A program made the position numbers and the translations under genes. This document shows positions 34,103 through 43,274 of a stretch of 64,000 nt of DNA, one piece after another. The stretch spans positions 496,001-560,000 of the forward strand of contig NZ_VCEJ01000004.1 of assembly GCF_005860805.1 (NCBI RefSeq), written 5' to 3'. The stretch is from Dyadobacter luticola. Lineage in GTDB: Bacteria > Bacteroidota > Bacteroidia > Cytophagales > Spirosomataceae. Positions within the stretch are counted from its first letter, which is position 1; each line of letters begins with the position of its first letter. Under the pieces are notes generated by a model. It was given only the letters and a program-made list of their open reading frames with translations, was not told where the DNA came from and did not search any database.

Positions 34103-35716
34103 TCAGATTATTTCCGACTTAGCGTAGACCTGATGGCTTTCCGTCTTATTAACCATTTTGAATCCCATCGACTGAGGGTTTCCAATGAACTGTTTATAAG
34201 ATGGATCATCTTTAAAGTAGTCATTCATCTTATCATTAATAATTACGCAATTTATTTTGTAATTATTAATGCAAATATCAAAATGCGATGGTCTGATAAT
34301 ATCATAATAGTTAAATAGCCAATTCTGTCCGACAAAACGGTTATATGAAAACGGTGCATCTCCACCAAGAACCGACACGCGTCCTTTCAAATTACAAGCC
34401 CTGAGCATTAGAGAAAAATCTTTGGAAGGAAGTGGCTTATTTTCAATGCTCTTTTTGTATTGCGGAACATACAGCAAAGAAATTAAAAGAATGCTGAACC
34501 CGACAATTGTTAACCTGAACCAACGGCGCTCAGTTTCAATAATTCTCTTGAAGCTGAGGCTAGTACATAATAATGAGAATAAGAATAGATAAAGAAAGAA
34601 ATGATAGAGAATGTAGTGCGGTCGGGGATAAATAAAGAAGTTAGAAATGTAAGTTGGAACAAGGATTATCAAGAAAATAATTAGGAAGAATAGATTTTCT
34701 TTGAAAATGAGTTTCAAATTAGTGTAGGTTTTGGTATAGTTTATTCGAAAAATAGTCAGTAGCCCAAGAAGAATAAGTACATATTTGCGAAAAGGAAATT
34801 GAATATTTTCAAAAATAATGCTTGTGAAATAGGTTGGAAGCATTTTCAGATAATTAACTATATTAAGCTTAATGTGCCAAATTACCAAACTTGGGCTGGT
34901 TATGATGGCGTCTTTTATGGATACCAGCTTGTGACCAAAAGCTTCTGTGGTAATCTGGTTGAAATGATTCCAGGGAGATAAATTTAGCTGTGGGTTGGCC
35001 TGGATATAATTAATAGAAAAATGATGTTTAAATGTCCAAAAACTCCTGTCCCGTTCGCCAATCGGTGTGCCTAAAAAGTATCCGGATAGAATTGCCACGG
35101 ATATGATAATCAATAGATATTTATATTGTCCTTCATGATAACTCAAGTATGCGGTGACCAAGGTTAAAAGAAAAAATCCGATATATAGCTCGGGCCTGGC
35201 GTAGGCGGCCAAAAGGACAAAAAGGCAGCAGAAGAATACTTTATGTATATTCTTTTTAGAATAGCTGAATGCCAAAAGCCCCAGCAGCAAGTAGATAATT
35301 GCGTAATGCGTTAGTTTGGGCGTTATCGGATAGTTGAGAAGAGAGAACATGAACATGATCGCGATAATGGCTGATAACCAGATATTTACGCCTCGACTTC
35401 TTAATAGTAGATAAAAAAGTATGAACGGAACGGAGGAAGTGATGATGTAGTTAATGTAAAATGTCTTTATCGCATCATTTGTGAGAAGTTGGAGAAGCAA
35501 TTGAAAGGTATAGTAAAGTGGCCCGTCATCAGCGCCTCTGTATTTCCCTTCCAACAGCATCATGCCAAATGAAAAATACAGATCATCATCATCTGAAATG
35601 ATATCCAGTCGATTACTGTAATTATAATTTAGTAAAACGGCTGCGATCAGAACAAATGAAAATGCAAGAATGTCAAAGGATACTACTTGTTGTTTTATCT
35701 TGTATAGATATTTCAT
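34103..35716 (-). CDS. Polytopic membrane protein, probable GT-C-type glycosyltransferase
   Basis: The 537-aa protein has about 11-12 hydrophobic helices. The first periplasmic loop carries an acidic IISDDDDLYFSFG motif, as in PMT/ArnT-like GT-C enzymes where a D or E in this loop is catalytic. A soluble C-terminal tail (about 420-537) follows. AT-richness is higher than in flanking genes, hinting at lateral origin. Its pairing with a GtrB-like gene suggests it uses a polyprenol-phosphate sugar. Confidence 0.78.
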   Translation of the reverse strand: MKYLYKIKQQVVSFDILAFSFVLIAAVLLNYNYSNRLDIISDDDDLYFSFGMMLLEGKYRGADDGPLYYTFQLLLQLLTNDAIKTFYINYIITSSVPFILFYLLLRSRGVNIWLSAIIAIMFMFSLLNYPITPKLTHYAIIYLLLGLLAFSYSKKNIHKVFFCCLFVLLAAYARPELYIGFFLLTLVTAYLSYHEGQYKYLLIIISVAILSGYFLGTPIGERDRSFWTFKHHFSINYIQANPQLNLSPWNHFNQITTEAFGHKLVSIKDAIITSPSLVIWHIKLNIVNYLKMLPTYFTSIIFENIQFPFRKYVLILLGLLTIFRINYTKTYTNLKLIFKENLFFLIIFLIILVPTYISNFFIYPRPHYILYHFFLYLFLFSLLCTSLSFKRIIETERRWFRLTIVGFSILLISLLYVPQYKKSIENKPLPSKDFSLMLRACNLKGRVSVLGGDAPFSYNRFVGQNWLFNYYDIIRPSHFDICINNYKINCVIINDKMNDYFKDDPSYKQFIGNPQSMGFKMVNKTESHQVYAKSEII

Positions 35717-36267
35717 AGTTGCTAGTATGTATTTAATCAGTTATTGGGCTCGCTAGTAATGAATGATTGGTCACTTTTGTAGGTCGTTTTATTATGTATG
35801 TATTATAATCTTAACAGGCAGCACGATCCGATGTCAATAAATGTATATTGGCGAGTGAGTAATACCTAAACCATTTATTCTGCGGCGCAAATCATTTATT
35901 CTGCGGTTACTACCCGGAAAGCGATGTAAGTGCTCGGATATTGTAAATAGGCTAAGATAGTGATTGTACTTGCCGGAATAGTGGGGTGGTGGGCTGAAAT
36001 AGTTGTTTCTGAAAAGGCCTAGGCTGTTTCCTATTTATCTTGCGGTTGATATCATTTATTTAAAGGCTCAACCAGTGTTTTAAGGGTAGCTTTTGATGTA
36101 CTTTGTGAAGAGTATATCCTTTTTTTGAGTAGATTTCAGACTAAATGCCTTAGATTTTTAATGCTAATATCCACTTCGGATTATAGTAGACAGATGTGCA
36201 TTTGCTTTTAAGTAGAATAACATATTTATTAGCAAAGTTTAATGTTTGTTCAACACGCTTTACCTGA
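35717..36267. other. Intergenic region with short direct repeats
   Basis: This 551-nt region between divergent genes has no convincing frame. It holds two copies of CATTTATTCTGCGG at 35872-35885 and 35893-35906, 21 bp start to start (two helical turns), and a degenerate third version near 36031-36047 (CTATTTATCTTGCGGTT). These could be a regulator's binding sites. Confidence 0.55.
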
Positions 36268-37329
36268 ATGACTACCCGTAATATCATATTTTTAGCTGTT
36301 TTCTGTTTTCTGTTACTATTGGTTTTGGAGCTTTCTTGTCGTGCTATATTTGTGTTTTATGGCTATCCATTTTTCAAGCCGGCGGACTACGTGTACAAAG
36401 GATTCTATCCAATAATTGGGGAGTTAGGAGCGGAGAATGTAAGGGCTGATGATGACGTAGAAGATATTCTTATTTTAGGTGGCTCAGTTGTCAGTACACC
36501 CTGGTCTCGGCTAGAAATGCGTCTGGATACTATTCTGAGGAGGAAATATCATTACAAGAAAAAGTTTGCCTTTTATAATGCAGCGGTTGCCGGGCATACA
36601 TCGCTGGATAATTTAATTAAGTATAAATTGTTTAATGATAATCGCTTTGATCTTGTGATCTACTATGAGGCAATTAATGAAAATCGCGCTAATTGTATTC
36701 CGCCTGAGGATTTTCGGTTAGATTACAGCCATATAAAGTGGTATAAGGATATTCACCGGCTTCAAAATCATCCTGAAATTAATTACGCGATTATTCCTTA
36801 TGCCTGCGACATTTTAATAAGTACGCTGGCGGATCTCGTGTTGCGGCGTAAATATGCTAGTCGCGAAGAAGTTGCTCCCGGAATGGTCAAGTATGGAAGA
36901 AGTATCAAAACGGCTGGGGCCTACCAAAGAAATCTGAATGGAATTATTTCTTTGGCAAAGGAGAGAGGCGATCGGTTGCTTTTATTAAAGTATGCTTCTT
37001 ACTTTCCCAAGGGCGCTAAGTTAACAGGAGAAGATTCGGATAAGGCTCGTTATGCCGGTTGTAATTACGCTTGTTCTGTTTCAATATGGGGTGATGCGGA
37101 CAATGTGAAAAAGGGGATTTTTGTGCATAACCAGATTTTAACCAACCTGGCTTTGAAGAATCGAACTTACTATTTTGACATGGCTGGGAATTTACCTCAG
37201 CAGCCTCAATTCTTCTGCGACGTTTGTCACGTCAGTGAGCTTGGAGCCCAAACCTTCGCCAACAAGCTGGCAGAATACATCGTGAAAGAGAAGATATTAG
37301 AGCGTCCGAATAGCCACAAAGTTCCTTAG
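36268..37329 (+). CDS. SGNH/GDSL hydrolase-like membrane-anchored protein
   Basis: The 353-aa product has an N-terminal membrane anchor (about 5-30). It has the GDSL-like block ILILGGSVVSTPW (GGS in place of GDS), YEAINENRAN in block III position, and the C-terminal DVCHVSELGAQ carrying the D-x-x-H pair. SGNH proteins next to glycosyltransferases often add or remove acyl groups on surface polysaccharide; that role is inferred from context. Confidence 0.75.
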   Translation: MTTRNIIFLAVFCFLLLLVLELSCRAIFVFYGYPFFKPADYVYKGFYPIIGELGAENVRADDDVEDILILGGSVVSTPWSRLEMRLDTILRRKYHYKKKFAFYNAAVAGHTSLDNLIKYKLFNDNRFDLVIYYEAINENRANCIPPEDFRLDYSHIKWYKDIHRLQNHPEINYAIIPYACDILISTLADLVLRRKYASREEVAPGMVKYGRSIKTAGAYQRNLNGIISLAKERGDRLLLLKYASYFPKGAKLTGEDSDKARYAGCNYACSVSIWGDADNVKKGIFVHNQILTNLALKNRTYYFDMAGNLPQQPQFFCDVCHVSELGAQTFANKLAEYIVKEKILERPNSHKVP

Positions 37330-37361
37330 AAGGTTGAGAATGCCGACATTTATATCCTGCC

Positions 37362-38684
37362 TCAAACCTGCGGAATCTCCGCATTCAAACTATTCGTAGT
37401 CGCCACCCGCCGGTTAGGCTTATTCCTTTTTAAATACCTTACATGCAGGATGCCGATGAGCAATGCCAGAAACCCCTGACCCAGCACCGTGGCCTGTACG
37501 CCGATATGCTGCGAAAGGTAACTCACGATGAGACTGCCGATGGGGACGCCGCCGGAGTAAGCCATGACAAAAATGCTGATCACCCGCCCGCGCATCGTGG
37601 GCGTGACCAGCGTTTGGATGAGCGTGTTGCTGATGGTGGTTTGCGACATCATCCCGAATGCACCGATGGCGATGAAGAGCAGTGCCAGCGGGTACAAACT
37701 TGTGTAGGAAAACAGGATTAGCCCCGTACCAAAAACGAATGTATTGATGGCGAGTATCCGACTGAGGTTGGTGCCGGGCGGCAATGTTGCCAGGAAAATT
37801 GCGCCCCCCAGTGCGCCAAAACCGATCGCGCTGTCGAGCAGGCCGAATGTAGAAGCCGTGCCCCGGAAAATGTCTTTTGCATAAATCGGCATCAGACTCG
37901 TAAAAGGAAGCAGCAGCAGGCTCACCAGTGCCAGCATGATGATAATGTACCGGATTTCGGGCGTTTGCCGGATGTACGTCAGCCCTTCGCCAAGTTCGTT
38001 GAGGATGTTTTTGGTGTGTTTTACAGGCACAAATTTTGGCAGCCTAATCAGCAGCAGGGAGCTGATCACCGCAATAAAGCTGAATGAATTGGCTGCAAAA
38101 CAAACCACTTCGCCAAACCGCTCGATGGCCACGCCAGCAATCGCAGGCCCGAGCAATTTCGACAGGTTGACCATCGACGAATTCAGCGCCAGCGCATTAG
38201 GTAGATTTTTCTTATCGTCCACCAGCTCATACACCAGCGACTGCCGGGCCGGCACATCGAATGCATTGATCATTCCCAGCACCACGCTCAGCGCAATAAT
38301 TTCCCAAACCGCGTAATGTTTGAAATATACCACCAGCGTCAGCGCGAGCGCCTGTACCATGGAAAGCACTTGGGTAGTCAGCAGCACACGGTAGCGATTA
38401 TAACGGTCCGAAACCACGCCACCGAACGGAGTCAGCATGGCTGAGGGAAAAAGCGTCGCAAAAATGCTCACGCCGAGCATGAATTTGGAGTGAGTGAGCG
38501 AATAAACCACCCAGCTGACGGCCGTTTTCTGCATCCAGGTGCCTAAAAGCGATATGGTTTGTCCGGCAAAAAATAACCGGTAATTCCGGCTTTCAAAAGC
38601 ACTCAATGCGGCAATCTTCATGCAGTTTGTTAATGGTAATAGCGCGGGCTGTGTCATATTGTGTGAATCCGCGGTGATGGTCAC
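37362..38684 (-). CDS. MFS transporter (EntS/MFS_3-like)
   Basis: The 440-aa protein has 12 predicted helices, with the MFS motif A GGVVSDRYNRYRVLL after helix 2 and AFDVPARQSLVYELV, typical of EntS/MFS_3 exporters. The start is uncertain: ATG at 38684 or the in-frame ATG before KIAALSAFESRNYRLFF. It may export small molecules such as siderophores or drugs. Confidence 0.92.
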   Translation of the reverse strand: MTITADSHNMTQPALLPLTNCMKIAALSAFESRNYRLFFAGQTISLLGTWMQKTAVSWVVYSLTHSKFMLGVSIFATLFPSAMLTPFGGVVSDRYNRYRVLLTTQVLSMVQALALTLVVYFKHYAVWEIIALSVVLGMINAFDVPARQSLVYELVDDKKNLPNALALNSSMVNLSKLLGPAIAGVAIERFGEVVCFAANSFSFIAVISSLLLIRLPKFVPVKHTKNILNELGEGLTYIRQTPEIRYIIIMLALVSLLLLPFTSLMPIYAKDIFRGTASTFGLLDSAIGFGALGGAIFLATLPPGTNLSRILAINTFVFGTGLILFSYTSLYPLALLFIAIGAFGMMSQTTISNTLIQTLVTPTMRGRVISIFVMAYSGGVPIGSLIVSYLSQHIGVQATVLGQGFLALLIGILHVRYLKRNKPNRRVATTNSLNAEIPQV

Positions 38685-38794
38685 ATGATTGTAAAAAGCT
38701 TGCCAAATGTGGCCAGACAGCGGAATGACTTTGGAAAAGACGATTATTGCCTAAGAGGGGATTTTCAAGCGGAAGTTTTCCGGATGTTGAAATA

Positions 38795-39412
38795 TCAATG
38801 TTTTCTTATTTTCTCGATTTCCAGATTCATCCGATCTCGCCAGCCTGCACCATTTCTTCGATCGAGATACGGTTCGGTAAGCTGTTCATAATCAGATTGC
38901 GCTCTCAATTCCACGGAGGTAATCATGCATCCGGTATTATTGTAGGTAATTCCGTAAGTTCTTCTGAGGCTATCAATTTTATCTTCTTTTGCTTGTTGTG
39001 CCGGATCCAGTCCTATTTGGAAACCTGCTGTTTCGTAAATGATAACTCCGTTTTTGATATCAGATTCTGCTCTGGATTTGTATTTCAATGATAATGCTTC
39101 GTATTCTCTCTGATATTTAACAATTGAGGAGATCCCGTGGTACATTATAAAAAGCAGAACTGCCGTATTGACAAAAATATCTACGCTTAGTAAGCGAAGA
39201 AAATAGCGCATATTTTTTAGAGGAATCAATGCTAAAAGGCCAGAAAGTATGATGCCTGCCACCAAAATTCCTGCAAAGATCAACCAATCGAAGTTGCGAA
39301 TTGAATCTGCGAAATTGAAATATGAGGGAGAATTGATGTAATAATCAGGTAGGGTAGCTGCGGCAAACAGCAGAACCAGTATCACAGCATCTATTATCAA
39401 CAATTTTCTCAT
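38795..39412 (-). CDS. Hypothetical membrane protein
   Basis: The 205-aa protein has three hydrophobic helices (about 5-22, 45-65, 72-95), then a cytoplasmic or periplasmic charged domain with YEALSLKYKSRAESDIKNG and a C-terminal YLDRRNGAGWRDRMNLEIEK. The family is unknown. Its first 68 nt overlap the end of the DUF2809 gene, more than usual, so the upstream gene may really end earlier or the start here may be later. Confidence 0.65.
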   Translation of the reverse strand: MRKLLIIDAVILVLLFAAATLPDYYINSPSYFNFADSIRNFDWLIFAGILVAGIILSGLLALIPLKNMRYFLRLLSVDIFVNTAVLLFIMYHGISSIVKYQREYEALSLKYKSRAESDIKNGVIIYETAGFQIGLDPAQQAKEDKIDSLRRTYGITYNNTGCMITSVELRAQSDYEQLTEPYLDRRNGAGWRDRMNLEIEKIRKH

Positions 39413-39890
39413 GTATAATATTAAAGTAAATTATACACATTACGTTTAGTGAGATCATTATTTTAGGATCTCTTTTTTTAACAATAAGATAAACCTCAAC
39501 AATTACCCCAAACCCCACGCCCGCCGCATAACAAACCAGATCACTCCAAACAAACGTAAACCCCAGCACCAACCCGCCCAGTGGCATCTGCCGGATACTA
39601 TCAATCCAAGGCCCATGGTACAGCTGACTAAGCTCAATGCACACCGAAAATCCGAGCGCCGCCGCGGCTACCTTCCATGTCGGCCATTTGCGGAAAATAA
39701 ATGCAAAGCCGAAAAACACCATCATGGCCCACAACGCATCACCGACATACAGCTTCACAAATGGATAATGCCCGAGCAGACGCCGCGACAAAAAACCGGC
39801 GAGCATTACACCGGCAGTTAGTAGCCCGTACCCCAACCTGTTCCTGGGAGAAGTCGGCGAAAAAGTCTTATTCCGCTCCGGAAGTATCAT
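39345..39890 (-). CDS. DUF2809 (VanZ-like) membrane protein
   Basis: The 181-aa product has four helices and the DUF2809 hallmarks LYVGDALWAMMVFFGFAFIF, FSVCIELSQLYHGPWID and WSDLVCYAAGVGFG. The C-terminal 40 residues, which overlap the next gene, do not look like the family. Confidence 0.8.
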   Translation of the reverse strand: MILPERNKTFSPTSPRNRLGYGLLTAGVMLAGFLSRRLLGHYPFVKLYVGDALWAMMVFFGFAFIFRKWPTWKVAAAALGFSVCIELSQLYHGPWIDSIRQMPLGGLVLGFTFVWSDLVCYAAGVGFGVIVEVYLIVKKRDPKIMISLNVMCIIYFNIIHEKIVDNRCCDTGSAVCRSYPT

Positions 39891-40185
39891 TCTTGTGCGC
39901 CCGTATAATGTTAACGGTTACCTGTTTCAGAGATTAGTAAATCAACGCAGGATAACCTTCTAAACAAGTTCAAACATTCATTTCATCATAAAAACACGCA
40001 AACTTATTGCCGGATCAACTGCTGAATTCGGGAAGGACGCTAATCCGGATTTCGATTAGTGGATCGGCCACGTTAAAAAACGATCTGCTGACATTTATCT
40101 AACTTTTTCAAACGACAAAAACATAAACACCTACAAGCAGGGAGGTTCATTACCGCGAATGCCGCAATTAGTTTTAACTGCTACC

Positions 40186-40941
40186 TCAAAGCCTATCCGC
40201 AGCAGATATTTCCCCCGTCCTCTTATCCTGCAAAAAACCAACTACCTCCCACTGGCCCGCGGTAAATTCATTTGGCAATAAAATATTGACTTGTCCAACC
40301 CCCATATTACTCAATTTAAAAGCATCCAATTTCCTTACGATCTGAACATGATGCAGCGTGCGGCCACTATTTTCCCCGTTTTTGATCTGACGCTCCGCAT
40401 TCTTTTGAGCCGTCGCGATCATCAGCTCGGCATCCTTGCTGCCCGATACGCGATAGGTGATTGCCATTTTTCCCGCTTCTCGTTTTCCGGTCAACTTCAA
40501 AGTGTTTGTTGAGGAAGCTTGAACATTATTTTCAAGAGCATTCGTTAAAGCTGTCTTATTCGATCCTACAAATACAGTCTTTCCGTTCGCAACTACTTGT
40601 GGTGTATAGACTTGCGATTTCAATTTGTTGGCGTACCAATATTGGCGTTTGGTATTTTCGGCGCTACTGAACATGTCCTTCCATCCGTTGTGGTCCCAAT
40701 AGTCGACGTGATACGCCAGAATGTAAATTGGTTTGTCGCCGCTTTGTTTCTGTACATTCCCGAGCAGTTCGTCCGCGCGCGGGCAGCTCGAACAGCCTTC
40801 GGAAGTGAATAATTCCAGAAATACAAAGCCGTTTTCATTGGTATTTTTTACAAAAACTGGTTTTGAGCTTCCGGCTCCAATAAAGAGCGTCGTTATCAAA
40901 ATGAAGCTCGTAGCGAATACAAAAATGTCTTTCCTTTTCAT
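40186..40941 (-). CDS. DUF1223 family thioredoxin-like secreted protein
   Basis: The 251-aa protein starts MKRKDIFVFATSF with a signal peptide. It has the DUF1223 core FLELFTSEGCSSCPRADELL (CxxC of a thioredoxin-like fold), AYHVDYWDHNGWKD and YTPQVVANGKTVFVGS. I start at the ATG at 40939-40941 instead of the earlier one at 40962 so the signal peptide begins properly. The family is thought to have a redox or disulphide role in the envelope. Confidence 0.88.
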   Translation of the reverse strand: MKRKDIFVFATSFILITTLFIGAGSSKPVFVKNTNENGFVFLELFTSEGCSSCPRADELLGNVQKQSGDKPIYILAYHVDYWDHNGWKDMFSSAENTKRQYWYANKLKSQVYTPQVVANGKTVFVGSNKTALTNALENNVQASSTNTLKLTGKREAGKMAITYRVSGSKDAELMIATAQKNAERQIKNGENSGRTLHHVQIVRKLDAFKLSNMGVGQVNILLPNEFTAGQWEVVGFLQDKRTGEISAADRL

Positions 40942-41044
40942 GTGTTCCTGTTCCAATCTCAATTACTTCAAAGATCAGTATATCAACGCAGAATAGCCTT
41001 ATAAGTACATTCAAACTCTCAATTCCTTATAAACCCTCAAAAAA

Positions 41045-41458
41045 ATGACGCCGGAAGAAAACAAGAAGTTCATGAGCAACTTCGTCGAAGAAGTAATTAA
41101 TAAGAAGAACATAAATGCGGTTGATGAACTGGCAGCGGAAGATTTTCTGGAACATCTGCCATTCCCGGGACAAGGCCCAGGTCGAGAAGGTTTGAAATTC
41201 GCGATCAACTCCATGCTCACCGGCTTTCCCGACATGCATTGGACGGTGGACGAACAAGTTGCGGAAGGTGACACAGTCGTAACCCGCTTCTCCTGGACCG
41301 GCACCCACGACGGCGACTTTATGGGAATTCCGCCAACGAACAAGAAAGTGGAAACCTGGGGCGTCGTGATCGATGTTGTCCGTGACGGGTTATTTGCCGA
41401 AAGCCGGATTATTATGGACACCATGGGGCTTTTACAGCAACTCGGCGTAATGGGTTAA
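41045..41458 (+). CDS. Ester cyclase / SnoaL-like protein
   Basis: The 137-aa protein has the SnoaL-like ester cyclase layout: EEVINKKNINAVDELAAEDF near the N-terminus, GREGLKFAINSMLTGFPDMH, then TRFSWTGTHDGDFMGIPPT and WGVVIDVVRDG. The fold is an NTF2-like cone. It converges on an HxlR gene with stop overlap and lies near an SDR gene and a second NTF2-like gene. Confidence 0.88.
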   Translation: MTPEENKKFMSNFVEEVINKKNINAVDELAAEDFLEHLPFPGQGPGREGLKFAINSMLTGFPDMHWTVDEQVAEGDTVVTRFSWTGTHDGDFMGIPPTNKKVETWGVVIDVVRDGLFAESRIIMDTMGLLQQLGVMG

Positions 41459-41820
41459 TGGCTGGGCAAAATATTTTTTTCAATCAGCTCCCGCAAACGC
41501 ACTTCATTTTCATCCCCCCACTGCCCGATCACGCCGATGACGGGAATGAGTGATTTGCCGAAATCCGTGAGATAGTACTCCACTTTCGGCGGGACCACAG
41601 GGTAAATGATCTTGCCGACGAGCTCGTGATTTTCCAACTCTTTCAATTGCACATTCAGTACCCGGCGGGAGGCGTCGGGTATTTTTCTTTGCAGCTCGCT
41701 GGGACGCTGGAAGCCCTGGTGGATAAACCACAAAAGCCGTATTTTCCATTTGCCGTAAAGCACCTCGCCGATCAGGTCGAGGCCGCAATTCAGGTTGGGC
41801 ATTGTCTTTCTTTCGTACAT
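41455..41820 (-). CDS. HxlR-family transcriptional regulator
   Basis: The 121-aa protein carries CGLDLIGEVLYGKWKIRLLW, QRPSELQRKIPDASRRVLNV and the wing VVPPKVEYYLTDFG. It is divergent from the SDR/NTF2 pair (130-nt gap) and convergent with the SnoaL gene. It repeats the HxlR-SDR layout seen at 7 and 17 kb. Confidence 0.92.
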   Translation of the reverse strand: MYERKTMPNLNCGLDLIGEVLYGKWKIRLLWFIHQGFQRPSELQRKIPDASRRVLNVQLKELENHELVGKIIYPVVPPKVEYYLTDFGKSLIPVIGVIGQWGDENEVRLRELIEKNILPSH

Positions 41821-41949
41821 GATACAAAGGTAATTATATGGCCCCAGCGGTTCAATAGGGATAAATTTATCCCTATCAGAATCGTAAATCCGTACTTGTC
41901 GGTGGGAAGCATAGTGCTGAAATTTGTCCTACAAAAAAACAAAAAGGAC

Positions 41950-42738
41950 ATGGATTTCAACTTTGAAAACGAACTAAAAGACAAAATTGCCTTGGTAACA
42001 GGAGGCACCAAAGGCGCGGGAAAAGCCATCGCGGACCGACTTTTAAAAGCAGGTGCAACGGTCATAGTTACCGCCAGAAATCAGCCGGAAGAACCAGATG
42101 ACAAGATCCATTTCATCGCCGCGGATCTGAGCAAGCCGGAAGGAACGCAAAAAGTGGTGGAAGAAATTCACAAGCAATTCGGCAGACTGGATATTCTGGT
42201 CAATAATTTGGGAGCCTCGGAAACGCCGGGCGGCGGCTTTGCCGTGCTGACCGACGAACAATGGGAAGAAACACTGCAAACCAACCTGCTGGCGCCCGTG
42301 CGGCTGGATCGCGGCTTTCTGCCCGGTATGATTGAAAACGGCAAAGGTGTGATCATTCACATTGCCTCTATTCAGGCCAAACTGCCTCTTTATGAATCTA
42401 CCTTACCGTATGCGGCCGCCAAAGCTGGACTAGTGAATTATAGCAAAAGTCTATCAAATGAAGTGACTCCGAAAGGCGTGCGGGTGCTGACTGTTTCTCC
42501 CGGTTGGATTATGACGACTTCGTCCGAGCGAATGTTGGAGCGCATTTCTGCCAGCTCGGGCGGCACGATCGAGGAGGCAGAAAAGAGCGTTATGGACGCA
42601 CTGGGCGGCATTCCATTTGGCAGAGCGGCCAGGCCGGAAGAGGTTGCCGAATTTGTTGGCTTCCTGGTTTCGCCGAGAGCGGCTTATCTCACAGGCACCG
42701 AATATATTATCGACGGCGGCACAGTCCGTACGATTTAG
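41950..42738 (+). CDS. SDR-family oxidoreductase
   Basis: The 262-aa protein has GGTKGAGKAIADRLLKAG for NAD(P) binding, DILVNNLGASE, HIASIQAKLPLYESTLPYAA with the catalytic Tyr then KAGLV, and the end TEYIIDGGTVRTI. The ATG at 41950 begins MDFNFENELKDKIALVTGG; the long upstream frame is spurious because it overlaps the divergent regulator. It is followed by an NTF2-like gene and probably controlled by the adjacent HxlR. Confidence 0.93.
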   Translation: MDFNFENELKDKIALVTGGTKGAGKAIADRLLKAGATVIVTARNQPEEPDDKIHFIAADLSKPEGTQKVVEEIHKQFGRLDILVNNLGASETPGGGFAVLTDEQWEETLQTNLLAPVRLDRGFLPGMIENGKGVIIHIASIQAKLPLYESTLPYAAAKAGLVNYSKSLSNEVTPKGVRVLTVSPGWIMTTSSERMLERISASSGGTIEEAEKSVMDALGGIPFGRAARPEEVAEFVGFLVSPRAAYLTGTEYIIDGGTVRTI

Positions 42739-42804
42739 ATAAGCATTGAGCAAATTTAAATCAATACAAAATCAAAATTTCAATCATTTAAATTTCAAAT
42801 AATC

Positions 42805-43128
42805 ATGCAACTTCCTGAAAATATAGCAGGCTTAATTCAAGCACAAAACGAAGCAGACAGTACCGCATTTGCCAATTACTTTACAGAACACGCAACTGTG
42901 TTTGACGAGGGCGCTTCTTACACGGGCAGAGGTGAAATCAAGCAATGGATCGAGGAGGCGACCGAGAAGTATAATATGCAGGCGAAAGCCCTTGATTTCA
43001 TGCAAACCGGCGCGAAAGGGATTCTTACCGTGGAAGCACGCGGTACATTCCCAGGCAGTCCGGGCGTAATGCATTATCATTTGGATTTCGAAAATGCATT
43101 GATTAGTTCGTTGAAAATTACGGGTTGA
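42805..43128 (+). CDS. NTF2-like / SnoaL-like small protein
   Basis: The 107-aa protein has the nuclear-transport-factor-2-like start AGLIQAQNEADSTAFANYFT and GRGEIKQWIEEATEKYN. This is the small cone-fold family common beside SDR genes. The 66-nt gap after the SDR supports one transcript. Confidence 0.85.
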   Translation: MQLPENIAGLIQAQNEADSTAFANYFTEHATVFDEGASYTGRGEIKQWIEEATEKYNMQAKALDFMQTGAKGILTVEARGTFPGSPGVMHYHLDFENALISSLKITG

Positions 43129-43274
43129 TGAGCACCTTTAAATAATTGCTTAAAACTTCAAAGTGCCAGCACGTTGCATACGCGCAGAAAGTCGTCCATC
43201 TCATTTACCGAAGGATAATCCACCATATTATTTGTGAGGCTTACTTCTATATTGGTTCAAACAAACTATGAAAC

